Positions 1-10,442 of a stretch of DNA of 64,000 bases are shown here, piece after piece. The stretch covers positions 1 through 64,000 of the forward strand of contig JAGYXB010000667.1 in assembly GCA_022495005.1 (NCBI GenBank). The letters are read 5' to 3'. This DNA is from Rhyacophila brunnea (Eukaryota > Arthropoda > Insecta > Trichoptera > Rhyacophilidae). The translations under genes were made by a program, and so were the position numbers. Under the pieces are notes generated by a model that worked only from the letters and a program-made list of their open reading frames with translations, ran no database searches and had not been told where the DNA came from. How positions within the stretch are numbered: the stretch's first letter is position 1; each line of letters begins with the position of its first letter.

Positions 1-665
1 TGCGGCCCGCCATCATTAATTGTACTTCTGATTTCGAATAACTTTTTTATCATTTTTTTTAAAAATATTGATAATAGAATAAAATTTGAAGAATTTATTG
101 TTTCGTAAATGTATTATCTCAGTACGTCTTCCTTGCGTCTCGTCTCACACTATGTAACCACTATTTTTCTACGTTGAACAATGATTTCAATAGATAATGA
201 TAGTGTACCGACAAACCTACAACTTGAGATTATTGATCTGCAGTGTGACACTGATTTAAGAGAATTATATCGTCATGAAGAAATCTCCAAATTTTACAAT
301 GCCCTTAATTCAGACAAATTCGACCAACTTAAAGATTATGCAAGAAAAATGTTTTTTGGATCAACCTATATATGTGAACAAACATTTTCGATCATGAACC
401 TCAATAAAAATTCTTTACGATCAAATATCTCCGATGCCCATTTACAAGCAGTTTTGAGAATATCAACTACAAAATTAACACCTGAATTTAAAAAAAATGT
501 TCAAGTTTCATTCTTCTCATTATTTTTTTTGTAATGTTTATTTTTCGTGATAATAAATAGTGTAAGTATATCTAAAAATGGTATTTTACTTGCGGCCCGC
601 CGCTCATTTTGAATTCTTGAATTTGGCCCTCCATCCAAAAAGTTTGCCCCCCCCCCCTGCGCTAT
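1..665 (+). mobile_element. 3' portion of a hAT DNA transposon (GTF2IRD2-like lineage)
   Basis: The segment holds the C-terminal part of a hAT transposase (181-534) followed by non-coding 3' sequence ending in a C-rich run and CTG near 650-660, as many hAT ends do. The 11-bp word tgcggcccgcc occurs at position 1 and again at 592, bracketing the coding part; this may be an internal duplication of the element end. The 5' side lies outside the window, so target duplications cannot be tested. The class is clear from the protein; the exact right boundary is inferred. Confidence 0.65.
181..534 (+). pseudogene. hAT transposase C-terminal fragment with dimerisation domain
   Basis: A 117-residue open frame ends in a typical hAT dimerisation region: residues about 60-105 contain the block FGSTYICEQTFSIMN followed by LRSNISDAHLQAVLRI and TTKLTPEF. 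This is the usual end of GTF2I-repeat-domain-containing protein 2-like hAT transposases, where E-x-x-F-S and L-R-x-x-L/I-x-D-x-H-L are conserved. Full proteins are about 500-650 residues, so zinc finger and catalytic core are missing. The ATG at 181 is only the first Met in the open frame and is not a natural start. The frame runs into a Phe/Leu-rich tail before its stop. In life the domain would dimerise transposase in the nucleus; here it is surely non-functional. Confidence 0.8.
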
Positions 666-1229
666 AGCATGGAGGACATGGTCTTCGCAAGCGTAATGGC
701 CTACGTTATTATTTATTAATTATCTCTTGCTGCAATTACAAAGTTGTCTTAGAACATATTTAGACCATATACCTAGTAGCTATTACCTACATAAACTATG
801 AATGAATAGGACTCGAATAATTTTGACAAAGATGAGAGAGAAACAAAGGGCACTATTGGATCGTAATTCGTTAGGGACTTTGATGAATTCAGTCACAGGT
901 GTGAAACAGTACAAGTTTCTGATATCTAGTCATCACCCTTGTAAGTTGTAAATATATAATATATCATCTTGTTTATCCCCAATGTTGAAATAGCACTACA
1001 GATTTACTTGTGTTTAATGATAATCACTTTCTACGAGATGACACATATGATTCTCGAACGTGATTCTTAAACTGTATCGCGTCAGTGCACATGTTAGTTA
1101 TAATAAGAGACACTGAAGAATAGTAAATTATTACGTACCTATCCTTTTTTCAGACGTCTAAATTAACATACTTTATGTATTTTGCTGATGAACAAAATAC
1201 AATTCTTGATAAAAAAGAGTTTTTCTAAA
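666..1229. other. AT-rich sequence, no gene seen
   Basis: No long frame, recognisable repeat or RNA gene was found between the hAT fragment and the SINE. Confidence 0.5.
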
Positions 1230-1449
1230 GGATCATAAGAAGATCGCACAGGCCTCTGCCGCAGAGTTGAAGGTTATATTAATAGATTTTTGTTTTTACA
1301 AGAAATGGATGTTAGCCACTTTCTCAACAATCTATTAGATCCAAACTCACAGTACAAACACACATTGAAAAACAACATGTGAATTTTTTTGGCAGATCCA
1401 TGACATTACAGGCCGACACATTATTTGCACGGCCATCGTGGGCGTTAAT
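1230..1449 (-). mobile_element. tRNA-derived SINE, family A, degraded copy
   Basis: On the minus strand this matches the copies at 11524, 44678 and 60490. The tRNA-like head near 1449 (gccatcgtgggcg read on the plus strand) has lost its B box. The body keeps the diagnostic words for 'gagaaatggatgtnagccact' (1299-1321 region) and the 3' part with the cctctgc/gcagag pair. SINEs of this kind are transcribed by RNA polymerase III from A and B boxes and moved by LINE enzymes. This copy is old, judging by substitutions and the missing B box. Confidence 0.7.
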
Positions 1450-1945
1450 ATTAGGAATCGTTATAAAACACATCTCAATGTATGGTATGGTGGTTACCAA
1501 TCATTGTTAGTTTTTTTTAGAAGTAGGTAATGAACAAAAAATACTAGAAGTAAATTAGGAATATTATCTATAGTTCGAATGGAATCGAACTGTAATGTGG
1601 GTTTTAATCAAAATTATAATGGAGTCTGGGATTGATAGTGATTCTCGGCTAAACACCGTAGAGGAGTCATAATATGTAATTCATTTCCCAAAACAATGTG
1701 TGCGTGTTAATATATTTTCGTTCTGTTTTTACTAGACGCGACTATATCTTGGAGCACACTACCCAAATATTCCAGGCATGTCGGTTGAGAGCCTCTGATC
1801 TAAGAAATTTACACAGGTCGACAATGATCTAAAGATGACTAAATAAAGTTACTATAATAGCAATTGAAAATGATGTTCCCGAAAACTTAAAGGTTACAAA
1901 AATGTTTGAATTTTAATTAACTAAAAGTAAATTTAATTAAAAAGT
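1450..1945. other. AT-rich sequence, no gene seen
   Basis: Unassigned sequence without a convincing frame or repeat. Confidence 0.45.
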
Positions 1946-2335
1946 TAGCCTGTCAAAAATGTATTGTTTTCCTTCTGGGAAAAGGGTGTCACAGTACCTA
2001 CCTGTAGCCCAGGGGTCTACAAAGTCGATATAATATTCATCTGAAAACCGAGAGATAAGGTGATGCGGGTAAGAATGGCATAATTCAAAGTAGAATTCCT
2101 TGTAAAAATCAAACTTCTCTGTAATAAAACACAAAGAATAAAGTTTTATGGTTTTTATTCGAGGTAAGGCATACTTGTCCGAGAGAGAGGAAGCAATTTT
2201 AAGAGTGCCATAAATAATATACGAAGCTATCTTGTCGTTGAGGAACCATTTCCAAACTCGCTGAAAGGAATTGAATAAACTTTGCTGACAAGGGGGAGTG
2301 ACAGAGGTCACCATTTATTTTAAACTTTTTGACAG
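1946..2335 (-). repeat. possible short TIR repeat containing an unknown 125-residue open frame
   Basis: The word cctgtcaaaaa near 1949 recurs inverted near 2325 (tttttgacagg), giving imperfect 11-13 bp ends of a roughly 385-bp unit. An uninterrupted minus-strand frame of 125 codons (2314 to 1937) fills nearly all of it. The predicted protein is rich in aromatic residues and matches no family I recognise. In AT-rich DNA a 125-codon frame is unusual but not decisive. No target duplication is visible. It could be a small non-autonomous element, or chance. Confidence 0.3.
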
Positions 2336-2339
2336 GTTT

Positions 2340-3725
2340 CAGTTTAACCACGTACTATTTTGCATTCAAACGACAGGTCAATAATTATTAATGCTGTTTC
2401 AAAAGTGGCCACTTGTAAATATGTACCTACTTCCAGATTCAAAACTAAATTGCCAAAATATATCAAGTACCTGCGCGCCCTAATGGCATTCACAATTATT
2501 GGACGTTATTATAAACATAAAAAATATTTATGACCAGGGAACACAAAATTAATGGAAATTGGCTTACCCTACTGAATGTGGTAACACCTGTTAAATATGT
2601 ATGTTATTTTCAACAGTTACATCGGTTACATCTGTATCAAAATAGGTAGGTACTATGCATTGAAATATTTTGTCACGTTAATGTAACGTGCTTTCAAAAT
2701 TTGGGCTTTTATTGCCTGACCGTCATAAAGTACCCTGCTTCAAAACCATGCATTTATATAACATTGATCTTTTTTTGGCAATGACAATATAAAATTGTGC
2801 ATGCTATTACGCGATGGATTTACGATACATGCGTTTATGGCGTAAGTTATCATATACAATGGCACTATGGGAACGGCAAAAGCGATTTTCAGTTGGAGCG
2901 GTGTTGTTTTCTCGCTTTGTAAATTATAACAAACAATGCCAATACACTTACGAATCGTTTGTGTATGCTGCCATTGTAGAAAGATTTACATCTACTAGTC
3001 TGCCATAACGTAACTATGCATCGATAATAAACACGAATAATAAAATGTGTTAATAATCACACCATATGGATTTAACTCGAAGATTACAAGCCAAAAATAG
3101 CCGATAAAAAGTAAGATAGGAATAATGATGTAGTATTTCTTAAGTTGGTTGCTCGCACCATAATTATTATATAAATTTAATTTCAATAATAACAAAACAA
3201 TAGGTGACTATAATAATGATATTTGTGGAAAATCTTATCGTATGAAATGGGTCACGCAATCTGTTTGCGATATGCAATAAAAACAATGTTTTTTTGGAAA
3301 ACACCAATGAGCACATCTTGCTAATTAAGTTTACACGAATAGATAACGGTTATCGATAAACGCTGAATATTATTTATTGATTGTTCTGAGATGGACAGTA
3401 ACTAATTATTGTGATATTAAAAATAATCGTGGTTGACAACATGAATTGATTTCGGACAGAAAAATAAAATTGCCATTTAATCAGGCATGTTCAACGCGTC
3501 GACCGCCGGGTGGACTTTCGTCTATCGCCACATAGGTCCAAAGAACAGATTAATTAATAAGATATAAATGTGAAAGCCCTGGATCAAGGTTTAGTTTAGA
3601 AGCTGGACTATTATAAATAATTTATGACACAGCCTGGATAACACAAAACACGCCGACCGTCTTCAAATATTGGATGCGCGTTTGGTTTACGTGACAAACT
3701 GTAATGTAATGCATATTATGACACA
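2340..3725. other. AT-rich intergenic DNA, no gene supported
   Basis: A 64-codon plus-strand frame at 2814-3008 and a 66-codon minus frame at 2995-3195 have no recognisable domain. A segment near 3486-3530 (gttcaacgcgtcga) resembles one at 20538-20575 and may be a diverged interspersed repeat. Confidence 0.45.
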
Positions 3726-3733
3726 GAGATAAC

Positions 3734-3932
3734 GGTACTGTTCGGTTAAAGCGGATACAGCGGAAAACGCATTTTGAAAATAGCCGATAAACTGGATTAT
3801 TTGTTAGGTTAACCTAACCAAACCTAACCCAACCTAATCTAACCTAAACTAACCCAAACTAACAAATAATCCAGTTTATCGGCTATTTTCAAAATGCGTT
3901 TTCCGCTGTATCCGCTTTAACCGAACAGTACC
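3734..3932. mobile_element. 199-bp hairpin MITE with 74-bp perfect inverted arms
   Basis: The left arm 3734-3807 and right arm 3859-3932 are identical in inverted orientation over 74 bp, starting ggtactgttcgg. The 51-bp loop (3808-3858) is a degenerate run of CCTAA/CCTAAC words resembling insect telomere repeat (TTAGG). The 8-bp word gagataac flanks both sides (3726-3733 and 3933-3940) as an exact target duplication. There is no coding capacity. An 8-bp duplication suits hAT, while GG-starting termini with 8-9 bp duplications also suit Merlin. The identical arms suggest a recent insertion. A diverged fragment occurs near 50396. Confidence 0.85.
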
Positions 3933-3940
3933 GAGATAAC

Positions 3941-5247
3941 TATTGAAAATAACATACATATTCTTTGACACGTGGTACCTACCACACCCGGTGGGTAAGC
4001 CAGTGCAAAAATTATTTTGTGTTCTCCGGTCCATAATAAGAATTCAGTGGTGAAAATGTAAAAGGCGTGTCAAACAGTGAACTACATGGCCGAAATCGGT
4101 TCTGTTATTCAGGCGTTCGGAGATTCGGCGATCATGACTATCAATTATTCAAATTACTTATCAAGCAAACTATCTCTTGAAAAATAGCTATCAGCTAGGC
4201 CGATGCAGGAATATAATAATTTTGGAAATTCATCTCTAAACTAAAATTCCCAATTTGAGAAGATGTAGTGACATTCTACACTCATGTTTTGGTTCAACTT
4301 ATTAAGTGTTAATCTAAAAATGACGAAGAGTAAGCAACGCTCAAACATGACAGATGCATACCTTCAGAATTGCTTGAAGCAGGAATTCACACAGTACTCG
4401 TCTGATAACTAATATCTGATATGACATGTAGACCCAGGAGTCACTAAGTATTTAGGTATCTTCAAAAAAACACAAACGAACTTTTTAGGTTTTGTGTGAG
4501 CTAACATGTGTTGTTATTTATACCATAAGCTCACTTAAATATAATATTTGTTTAATAAGTTTAAGAATGTATGAAAGACTAGGTACTTGAAGTTGGACTT
4601 GTGAACTTATTGATTTCGCAGACAGTGTGAAGTCAATTCGTCAAACATAGATCGATAAGAAATTATTATGATACAATACGCGTGTTGCCAAATACGGAAT
4701 ACTTACACTCTGGTCTTGCCAAACAGGCTACTCATTAGCAGGAAACGTTATTCGAATACTAAACAAGGCGCAAAATAAACAATAATAATACATTTTTATA
4801 CTCGCGCTATGAAAAATGCAACGGTGTTGCTCACACGACGGATGAAGGCTATGTTAAAATGAAAATTTAAATCTTACAGTGTTGCCAAAGCTATTTATTG
4901 CAAATCGTACGAAGAAAACAGGTTTATCCGTGCACCAAATAATATGTACTTGAATAAAATAAAAAAATAAAACAAGAAAATCACCATCGTGATTATTTAT
5001 GTAGTAATAATGTGTTTATCGATTTAGAACGATTGTATAAATGATGCTGATATAAATCACGTTCTTCTCGAATGCTGCTATCGGAATCTAATACATATAT
5101 TATCTAATTTATCAAAAATTTAACGATTGAAAGTTGTTAATGATCAACAATTGATATGTGAAATCGTGGAGAGATAGTAAGAGACATCATTCGGTATTTT
5201 TATTAGAATCACCACAGTTACACCACCGATTCAATAACACCAACTAA
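3941..5247. other. AT-rich intergenic DNA, no gene seen
   Basis: No long frame, tRNA-like fold or recognisable transposon end was found. Confidence 0.45.
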
Positions 5248-5850
5248 CGTTCAATTCAATTCATTTATTTTACATATTGTGGACATTACAAATTATAAGT
5301 TTAAGACGTTCACAACATGACATTTAGCAACAACGAAATATTATTAAAACAATATTAGGTACATAACAAAAGAGATATATCAGTTTTAAGTTATTCTACA
5401 GTATAAATGTGTAAATACAAATAAAAATATATAGGTACAAGGAAGTACACCGGATGAGTTAAGCAGACCCTATTTAAGAATTTATAAAATAACGTCCACC
5501 TATACTCATCCTCACGTAGATGGAATAAACATCCGAAGCGATTTGGTTGAACAGAGTTATTGCCCTCCCAATTGGCATCACCAATGGCAGGTTAGTTCTG
5601 CTCCTCGGGAGAACAAACAACTGATGCTCCCGATTTCTGAGATAGTTATCAGGGACACACAAGTCAATATTACCAAGAATGGCAGAGTTCTCATTCACAC
5701 CACGTATAAGTCGAAAAAAATACGTGGCCAAATATTGATATCTTCTAGCACTTACACTACAGTATGTAAGCATACCTAAGAGAAAGTCAGTTGGATAAAG
5801 CCACGGATAGTACCCATATAACCTCAAATAAATGAGTCTCAAATATGTAT
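5248..5850 (-). mobile_element. 3' end of a Jockey/CR1-like LINE, 5'-truncated
   Basis: Read on the minus strand this is the end of the reverse transcriptase frame (5842 to 5474), a roughly 220-bp 3' untranslated region containing 'acgttcacaacatgacat' inverted, and a terminus in short ATTGA repeats at about 5250-5262. The same 3' UTR recurs at 28505, 34640/36065, 39080, 49780 and 54760. 5' truncation is the normal outcome of target-primed reverse transcription. Confidence 0.75.
5474..5842 (-). pseudogene. LINE reverse transcriptase C-terminal fragment
   Basis: A 122-codon minus-strand frame encodes a C-terminal tail with the block HQLFVLPRSRTNLPLVMPIG followed by RAITLFNQI. Tails of this form (basic R-x-R-T-N, then an I/L-x-x-x-N segment) end many insect Jockey/CR1-type ORF2 proteins, downstream of the palm domain. 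The catalytic YxDD region, endonuclease and ORF1 are absent. The paralogous fragment at 34377-34604 carries the same tail with changes, which shows that this is real coding sequence rather than a chance frame. The first Met in the frame is not a natural start. The fragment is non-functional. Confidence 0.7.
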
Positions 5851-6446
5851 ATAAAATTATACAGTTTCAAATTTGGTAAGCCTGATGAAATGCACACGGA
5901 TCTTCTCCGCTATTCCAATTAAAAAAACATTCTTTTAAAATCAAATAATGACATGACATGACAGATGAACAAAATAATACGTGAGTGAATATTATAATTG
6001 GAACGTTTTTCTGGATGGTTTCATTAATTATTAATACTTGTACATAATACGCGAGACATTTTCCAAGGCATTCGGAGTAGGAAAAAAATGATAATGGGAT
6101 TAGATTAGGTAGCGTTATTTTCAACTTCATGTGGTGACTGACTTTACGCAATAAGGCTTTAGGTTATTTTACATGATGCACGATTCTAAATAATAGATGT
6201 CAGCATAATGTTCCTATAAGTTATCAAGAATTGTAATATTATTTCGTACATCCTTGGATTTACAATTTTATTGGTGTATTGAAAAAGTGCCCCTCAAATT
6301 AAATTAAACAAACATAATATTATATTTATCACACGCAGTATTACATATAAGGTAGTGATCAATATCCTTAAATATCGCAGAATAAGCTAAGCAACTGGGT
6401 GGGTTATGTTATCTTTAGATTATACCCTTAGTATGCATGTGCTACC
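5851..6446. other. AT-rich sequence, no gene seen
   Basis: No supported feature. A 94-codon minus-strand frame at 5867-6151 has no recognisable domain. Confidence 0.4.
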
Positions 6447-6449
6447 TTA

Positions 6450-7016
6450 GCCGGCTCGCACATCACAACTCGCCTTGTGTGCCTGACGGCCATAAATCAA
6501 AACTTCCTAGACCCGCCGGTCAGTGTTGCACGATACAACCTCGCACATCTCTAGCGACATCGACATTCGCCGCATTCGCGCGTAATCTCCCGAAACGTCA
6601 AAATATACTCTAGCTAGACGACGCCATTGCGCAAATATGTCATCAGACGCGGAAACAGCGATTATTATGTATTGGTACCGGAGACATTTAAGGAGAAGTC
6701 TCTCGTCTGCCATTTTTATTGTGTTGATTGTACGAACAAACGTCAAACGCGGTGACCAGCGATGAGTGAGCAATGACAGTGTAGACAGAGACAGAAATGG
6801 CCGAATGTGCGGCTGTGCGCATGCGCGGAGTCGACATTTGTCGATATCGACATGCAGGCTCAAGCATACGCAACTCGTCGCATGCAGGAGCGTCGCAGTT
6901 GCATCGGCCAATCTGCGAAGCTCCATTTGATAACGTTTGTTTCTTGGTTTAGGATGACGTCACATCGACGAATTCGTCGTAAGACGCATGCGGCGAGTTC
7001 TGATGTGCGAGCCCTC
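6450..7016. mobile_element. 567-bp GC-rich TIR element, PIF/Harbinger-like
   Basis: The ends are inverted repeats: ggctcgcacatcacaactcgcc on the left against gggctcgcacatcagaactcgcc from the right. TTA lies at 6447-6449 and again at 7017-7019, which is the TWA-type 3-bp target duplication of PIF/Harbinger. The interior is rich in CG and in cgtcg words, giving several overlapping frames on both strands (6507-6926, 6860-7282, 6807-7022), none of which looks like a transposase or host protein. It is probably non-autonomous. Superfamily assignment rests on the duplication only. Confidence 0.65.
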
Positions 7017-7390
7017 TTATAGGCAAAATCAACATTGATACAAAATGTAATAAGGGAACCAATCAGCACGTTTTTCGTAATTGCTACTTTGGGAAAATAC
7101 GAAAATACATGAATTGCTTGACATTCATACTGATTCCGACAATCCATACGAGTGCATGGTGTGATCTGGTCATCTTCAATCTGGTCGGAATAAATCCTAT
7201 TTTGAGTCGATATAATTCGTTGGTAGGTGACTAATGTTGACATTCCCAAACGAATAGTGAAGGAACGAAAATTTATACACATAAGGTCACAATATCATTG
7301 GGGAACAAAATTCCGACATTCCTGGAAACATTATCAAAGGAAATATCAACGGTATACGTAGCAGAGGACAACGCCGCCTTTCATGACTTT

Positions 7391-7680
7391 AGAGCCTATA
7401 CACGTGCATGGATTTACTGGCAGCAAGTGTGTATTTCGTTTACACGTAAAAGTGCTGACTGTCTCTCCATTTTCATTCTCCAAGAGTAAGCGAGACGTGA
7501 TGTTGTCATTTTATGGTACTATTTGACAGATCGGAAAAATCCCTACTGTCGCATGAATATTCAGAAGCTCCCGAACTTTTTTGATTCATACATGCAATCT
7601 TGCAACTTGCATGACAATACGTTTTTCACGTGCATTTTCTTGTTATGGCCGAGATGATACGTACTGCCAGCCATGGCCTC
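7391..7680. mobile_element. TIR element related to the one at 40208-40548
   Basis: The left end (gcctatacacgtgcatgg, then atttactggcagcaa) follows TTA and matches the ends of the 40208 element. The interior at 7530-7645 is similar to the inverted interior of that copy, including atgaatcaaaaaagttc read on the minus strand. The right end near 7660-7680 is degraded (tactgccagccatggcc). A 63-codon frame at 7298-7489 overlaps it and is not credible. Confidence 0.5.
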
Positions 7681-7682
7681 CA

Positions 7683-8030
7683 CATCATGAAGCGGGCCCC
7701 CAGGCTAGGATTTTTGGCGGGCCCCCCTGCCTATCGCTAATGATAAAGGGAGTGTGACCCTCTAAGCGTTTTCCAAATGGTGTACGCGGTAACATTAATG
7801 TGTATATTTAGTGTTTTTTGTATAGGTATAAACCATCCATTTGAATTACGGAGTTGTTGAGTATTAATACACAATTAAAAATTGTATTGTACAGCCACAT
7901 AATTTAAAATAATAATATTATTAGAAGGAAAATAGAAAAAAGATATTCGTGATGTGTGTTTATCTCACTTATCTGATCGACTGGCCTCTCCGGGCCCCTC
8001 CTGAGCCCGGGCCACTGTCACCGACAGGTT
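7683..8030. repeat. GC-rich interspersed repeat, family G
   Basis: It is bounded by runs of gggcccccc and cctgagcccgggcc and contains gtgtttatctcacttatctg and a tcgact motif. The same words recur at 10350, 29817-30360 (inverted) and 37376, so this is a repeat family and not a CpG island of a gene. The exact ends and class are unknown; CAGGGGC-like termini would suit a hAT-type MITE. Confidence 0.5.
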
Positions 8031-8240
8031 TTTCTGCCCCTGAGGGGGGCGCTCCCATAAGGAGTAGTGCTCCCTAGCCGCTCGGTCTGACCCTGGTAGT
8101 CAATGTGCCACCGATGGAATGATGACGACCCTTGGCAAAGCCGAACAAAACATTTCATATATATAAGTCCCGCGGTTTGCTCTGACAGGTCCCACGACTT
8201 CTCAGAGTGAACTGTGGATGGTTAAGTCGGTCACAGACCA

Positions 8241-8403
8241 TGTAAATATAGGTAATAGGTAATATGGTATAAGGTTAAAATTTTTGGTTAAATATAATAT
8301 AGGGGGTAATTAAATTAATTGGATATAAAATATAATTTGGGATGTAAGGTAAATATGTAATATAAATTGTAATGTAAATAGGTAAATGTAAAAATATGTA
8401 ATG
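8241..8403 (+). other. 163-nt tract with no cytosine on the plus strand
   Basis: From 8241 to 8403 the plus strand has only A, G and T, built of degenerate units such as ggtaatatgg, taaatatgtaat and aaataggtaaat. C stays rare to about 8510. This is a strong local strand asymmetry, probably a decayed tandem repeat. No frame, promoter or known repeat explains it. Confidence 0.8.
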
Positions 8404-8990
8404 CAAAGGATAACCAAGTAATAAAGGGGGACTATGGATGGGCGTTGAAGGTATATAATAATTAAGGTAGTTAAGATGTACGTAATATTAAGGTATATAG
8501 TTCGATGTCGCTACGCGTCGCACGTACACGGCACAATAATTGTTAACATATGCTCATAGGCCTGTTGCGAAAGCTCCCATTTGTACGTATGTGCAATCAC
8601 AAAGCATAGCAACACGTAGGGCAATCATCGATCCGATTATAATCACGATCCCGCGTAATTAATTTTTCATATTAAATCCGATTTTTAATATTCGCGGCCA
8701 TTCCGCGCGCGGCGTTTCCGAATCGGTATTCTGGCAGCTTTCCTGCTCTGACATACGACGGCGTCTCTGTCGTATGTGTAGAAATCGATTTCGCGATACT
8801 AATTTGCCCGCTTTGCAGTGACAGAGCCCCTCTCGCTCGCGTGTATGACGGCATCACGCTCACGCGCGACGGGAGAATCGGATCAATGATTTTGGTCGAT
8901 CGAAGAGACCACGTACTGGAATAAAGTGCGGGAAATCTTTGATCGGCGAGGTATGAGTATGTACTAAGCAATTATTACTGCCTATATGTT
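8404..8990. other. no gene supported; locally CG-rich
   Basis: The stretch 8690-8900 is richer in CG words (gcgcgcggcgt) than its surroundings. A 99-codon minus-strand frame (8672-8971) has no recognisable domain. It could be the upstream part of the LTR-like segment that follows. Confidence 0.35.
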
Positions 8991-10243
8991 TGGTTGACGG
9001 AATAACGTCCGTCAACTAGTCGTAAGTATGTGCCTGTGGCGACGCCGAGCTATATTAGCTGTTAATGTAAGAAAGATTACGCGACCAGTACATTTATAAA
9101 TTAGAATAAAGTAACTTCCCCGCTTGATATTGTTTAATATTAAGCTATCATTTTGTAGTCAGATTAACAATCTACCGAGTTCAGGTTCTTGGACCAACGT
9201 CAAGTAGGTATTCAGGCCGTCGGGGCGCCTCAAAGTTGAGCCCCCCAACGGTAGTTGGCCGAAGGATTGGTATGCGCTGTCGTAGGCCTGGTGCCACAAA
9301 TATGCCAATTTAACCACTGGCATATGACGCCTTATCATCCAGGCTAACTTTGTAGTACTCTTGTTTCTGGGTGAGAGGTACCTTCGCGCCGCTAGGGCCC
9401 GTAAGGCCGGCCGCCGCGGGAACGCCCCTCCCTCAGCCATGAGGAGCGCCACCACGCGGGGGGTGTGCTGTATCGATAGGTAATTCAACCACGAATCCGT
9501 CGATGCCGCGCACGCCTTCGTAGGTGCGTTTTTCGTGGGGCTGGCCCAGAAACAATGCGGTACTGCTACATCAATTACGCACTCTCGGTACTGACAGGTA
9601 CCCGAAGTACGTACGTGACGCGTGAGCGACGACGCCCATCGGCGAGCGTCGACTTGCGCCTATAATTTTACTTAGTCGGCCCTTACGTAGATGTCGCGGG
9701 TAATTAGTCATTGTACAATTTCCGCCAATCTCGTAAGGAAACCGTTAATTAATTTTGTCACCCTCAAAACGTTGAGCTAAGGGATGAAATCGGGCAGATT
9801 TGCATATAAACCCACTATTTTTAATTTCATTATCAGTCTTCGCTCGCATTTACGACCCTGAACCTGCGAAGGTCAGCGGCGTAATTTTATCCGCATTTTC
9901 ATATACAAGTCGCCGAGACTTGTGAGAAGTACTCGCCTAGGTCCAGATACCTACCGGCTAATACCTATACTCTCATACCTACTGTCACTCTGACAGATCG
10001 TGGAGTGAACGTCAGACAGCGACTTAGTCGTTTTTCGCGCATTATTTTAATTTCTTCATTGTTATACTCGGTCCTCAACCTTTGTCGATAATCCCCGCGC
10101 TCGTGCAATCTCGCTTACTACCAATAATAATTAATTAATTATATAAATAAATTGTGTGTTGTTCTTTAAATATTCTTTTATAATAAATTAGTTTCTTGAG
10201 ACAATCCGTGGTTCGGAACTTAGTAATTACGTCTCTGTTCTAA
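8991..10243 (+). mobile_element. candidate LTR of a retrotransposon, left boundary uncertain
   Basis: The case rests on the order of parts. There is a TATAAA (9805-9810), then an initiator tcagt with its A at 9835, 30 nt after the T of TATA. A transcribed segment with AATAAA-type words near 10145-10195 follows. After it comes ttggtgacggtgaac from about 10243, resembling the primer-binding region just inside the 5' LTR of many insect Gypsy and BEL/Pao elements. No gag or pol follows before unrelated sequence at about 10320, so it would be a truncated or near-solo LTR. A 109-codon minus frame (9159-9488) inside has no recognised domain. No second LTR or target duplication was found, so this is tentative. 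Confidence 0.4.
9805..9838 (+). promoter_or_regulatory. TATA box plus initiator
   Basis: The sequence has TATAAA at 9805-9810 and an arthropod-type initiator (a tcagt core) with the A at 9835. The 30-nt spacing fits RNA polymerase II start selection. It most likely belongs to the candidate LTR, where it would start genomic RNA. No downstream host frame is evident. Confidence 0.45.
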
Positions 10244-10258
10244 TTTGGTGACGGTGAA
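10243..10258 (+). promoter_or_regulatory. possible retrotransposon primer-binding site
   Basis: The word ttggtgacggtgaac resembles the TGG-starting tRNA-primer sites of insect LTR elements. It is the first clue to the LTR right edge. The tRNA cannot be named from this alone. Confidence 0.35.
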
Positions 10259-10349
10259 CAATAAATAACTATAATAAACTGTGAACATTAGTTTTAATAA
10301 CTACATTACCGTGCCTACCTGTTCTTCCAAAATTTCAATGTACCTCCAC

Positions 10350-10442
10350 TCCAGGCCCGGAGCTAGCCGAGGATTCGGAGGCCTACACCACCAGACTAGA
10401 GCCCTGTCAGCCCCCCCTCTTGTGGGGGGCATGCTGCCAGCA
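10350..10442. repeat. GC-rich interspersed repeat, family G fragment
   Basis: It contains gactagagccctgtcag and cccccctcttgtggggggcatg, matching (inverted) the block at 29820-29860 and words at 37440. It is a short fragment of the family seen at 7683. Confidence 0.5.

Noticed and set aside
3808..3858. True interstitial telomere array
   Set aside because: The CCTAA-like words are degenerate and confined to the loop of a transposable hairpin.
3486..4080. Larger element spanning 3486-4080 around the hairpin MITE
   Set aside because: Only about 45 bp resemble 20538-20575; no matching right end or duplication was found.
6507..7282. Overlapping frames of 139, 140 and 71 codons
   Set aside because: They run on both strands across one CG-rich TIR element, where stop codons are scarce; no transposase motif is visible.
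9159..9488. 109-codon minus-strand frame as a gene
   Set aside because: It lies in the LTR-like GC-rich segment, has no recognised domain and no supporting start or splice context.
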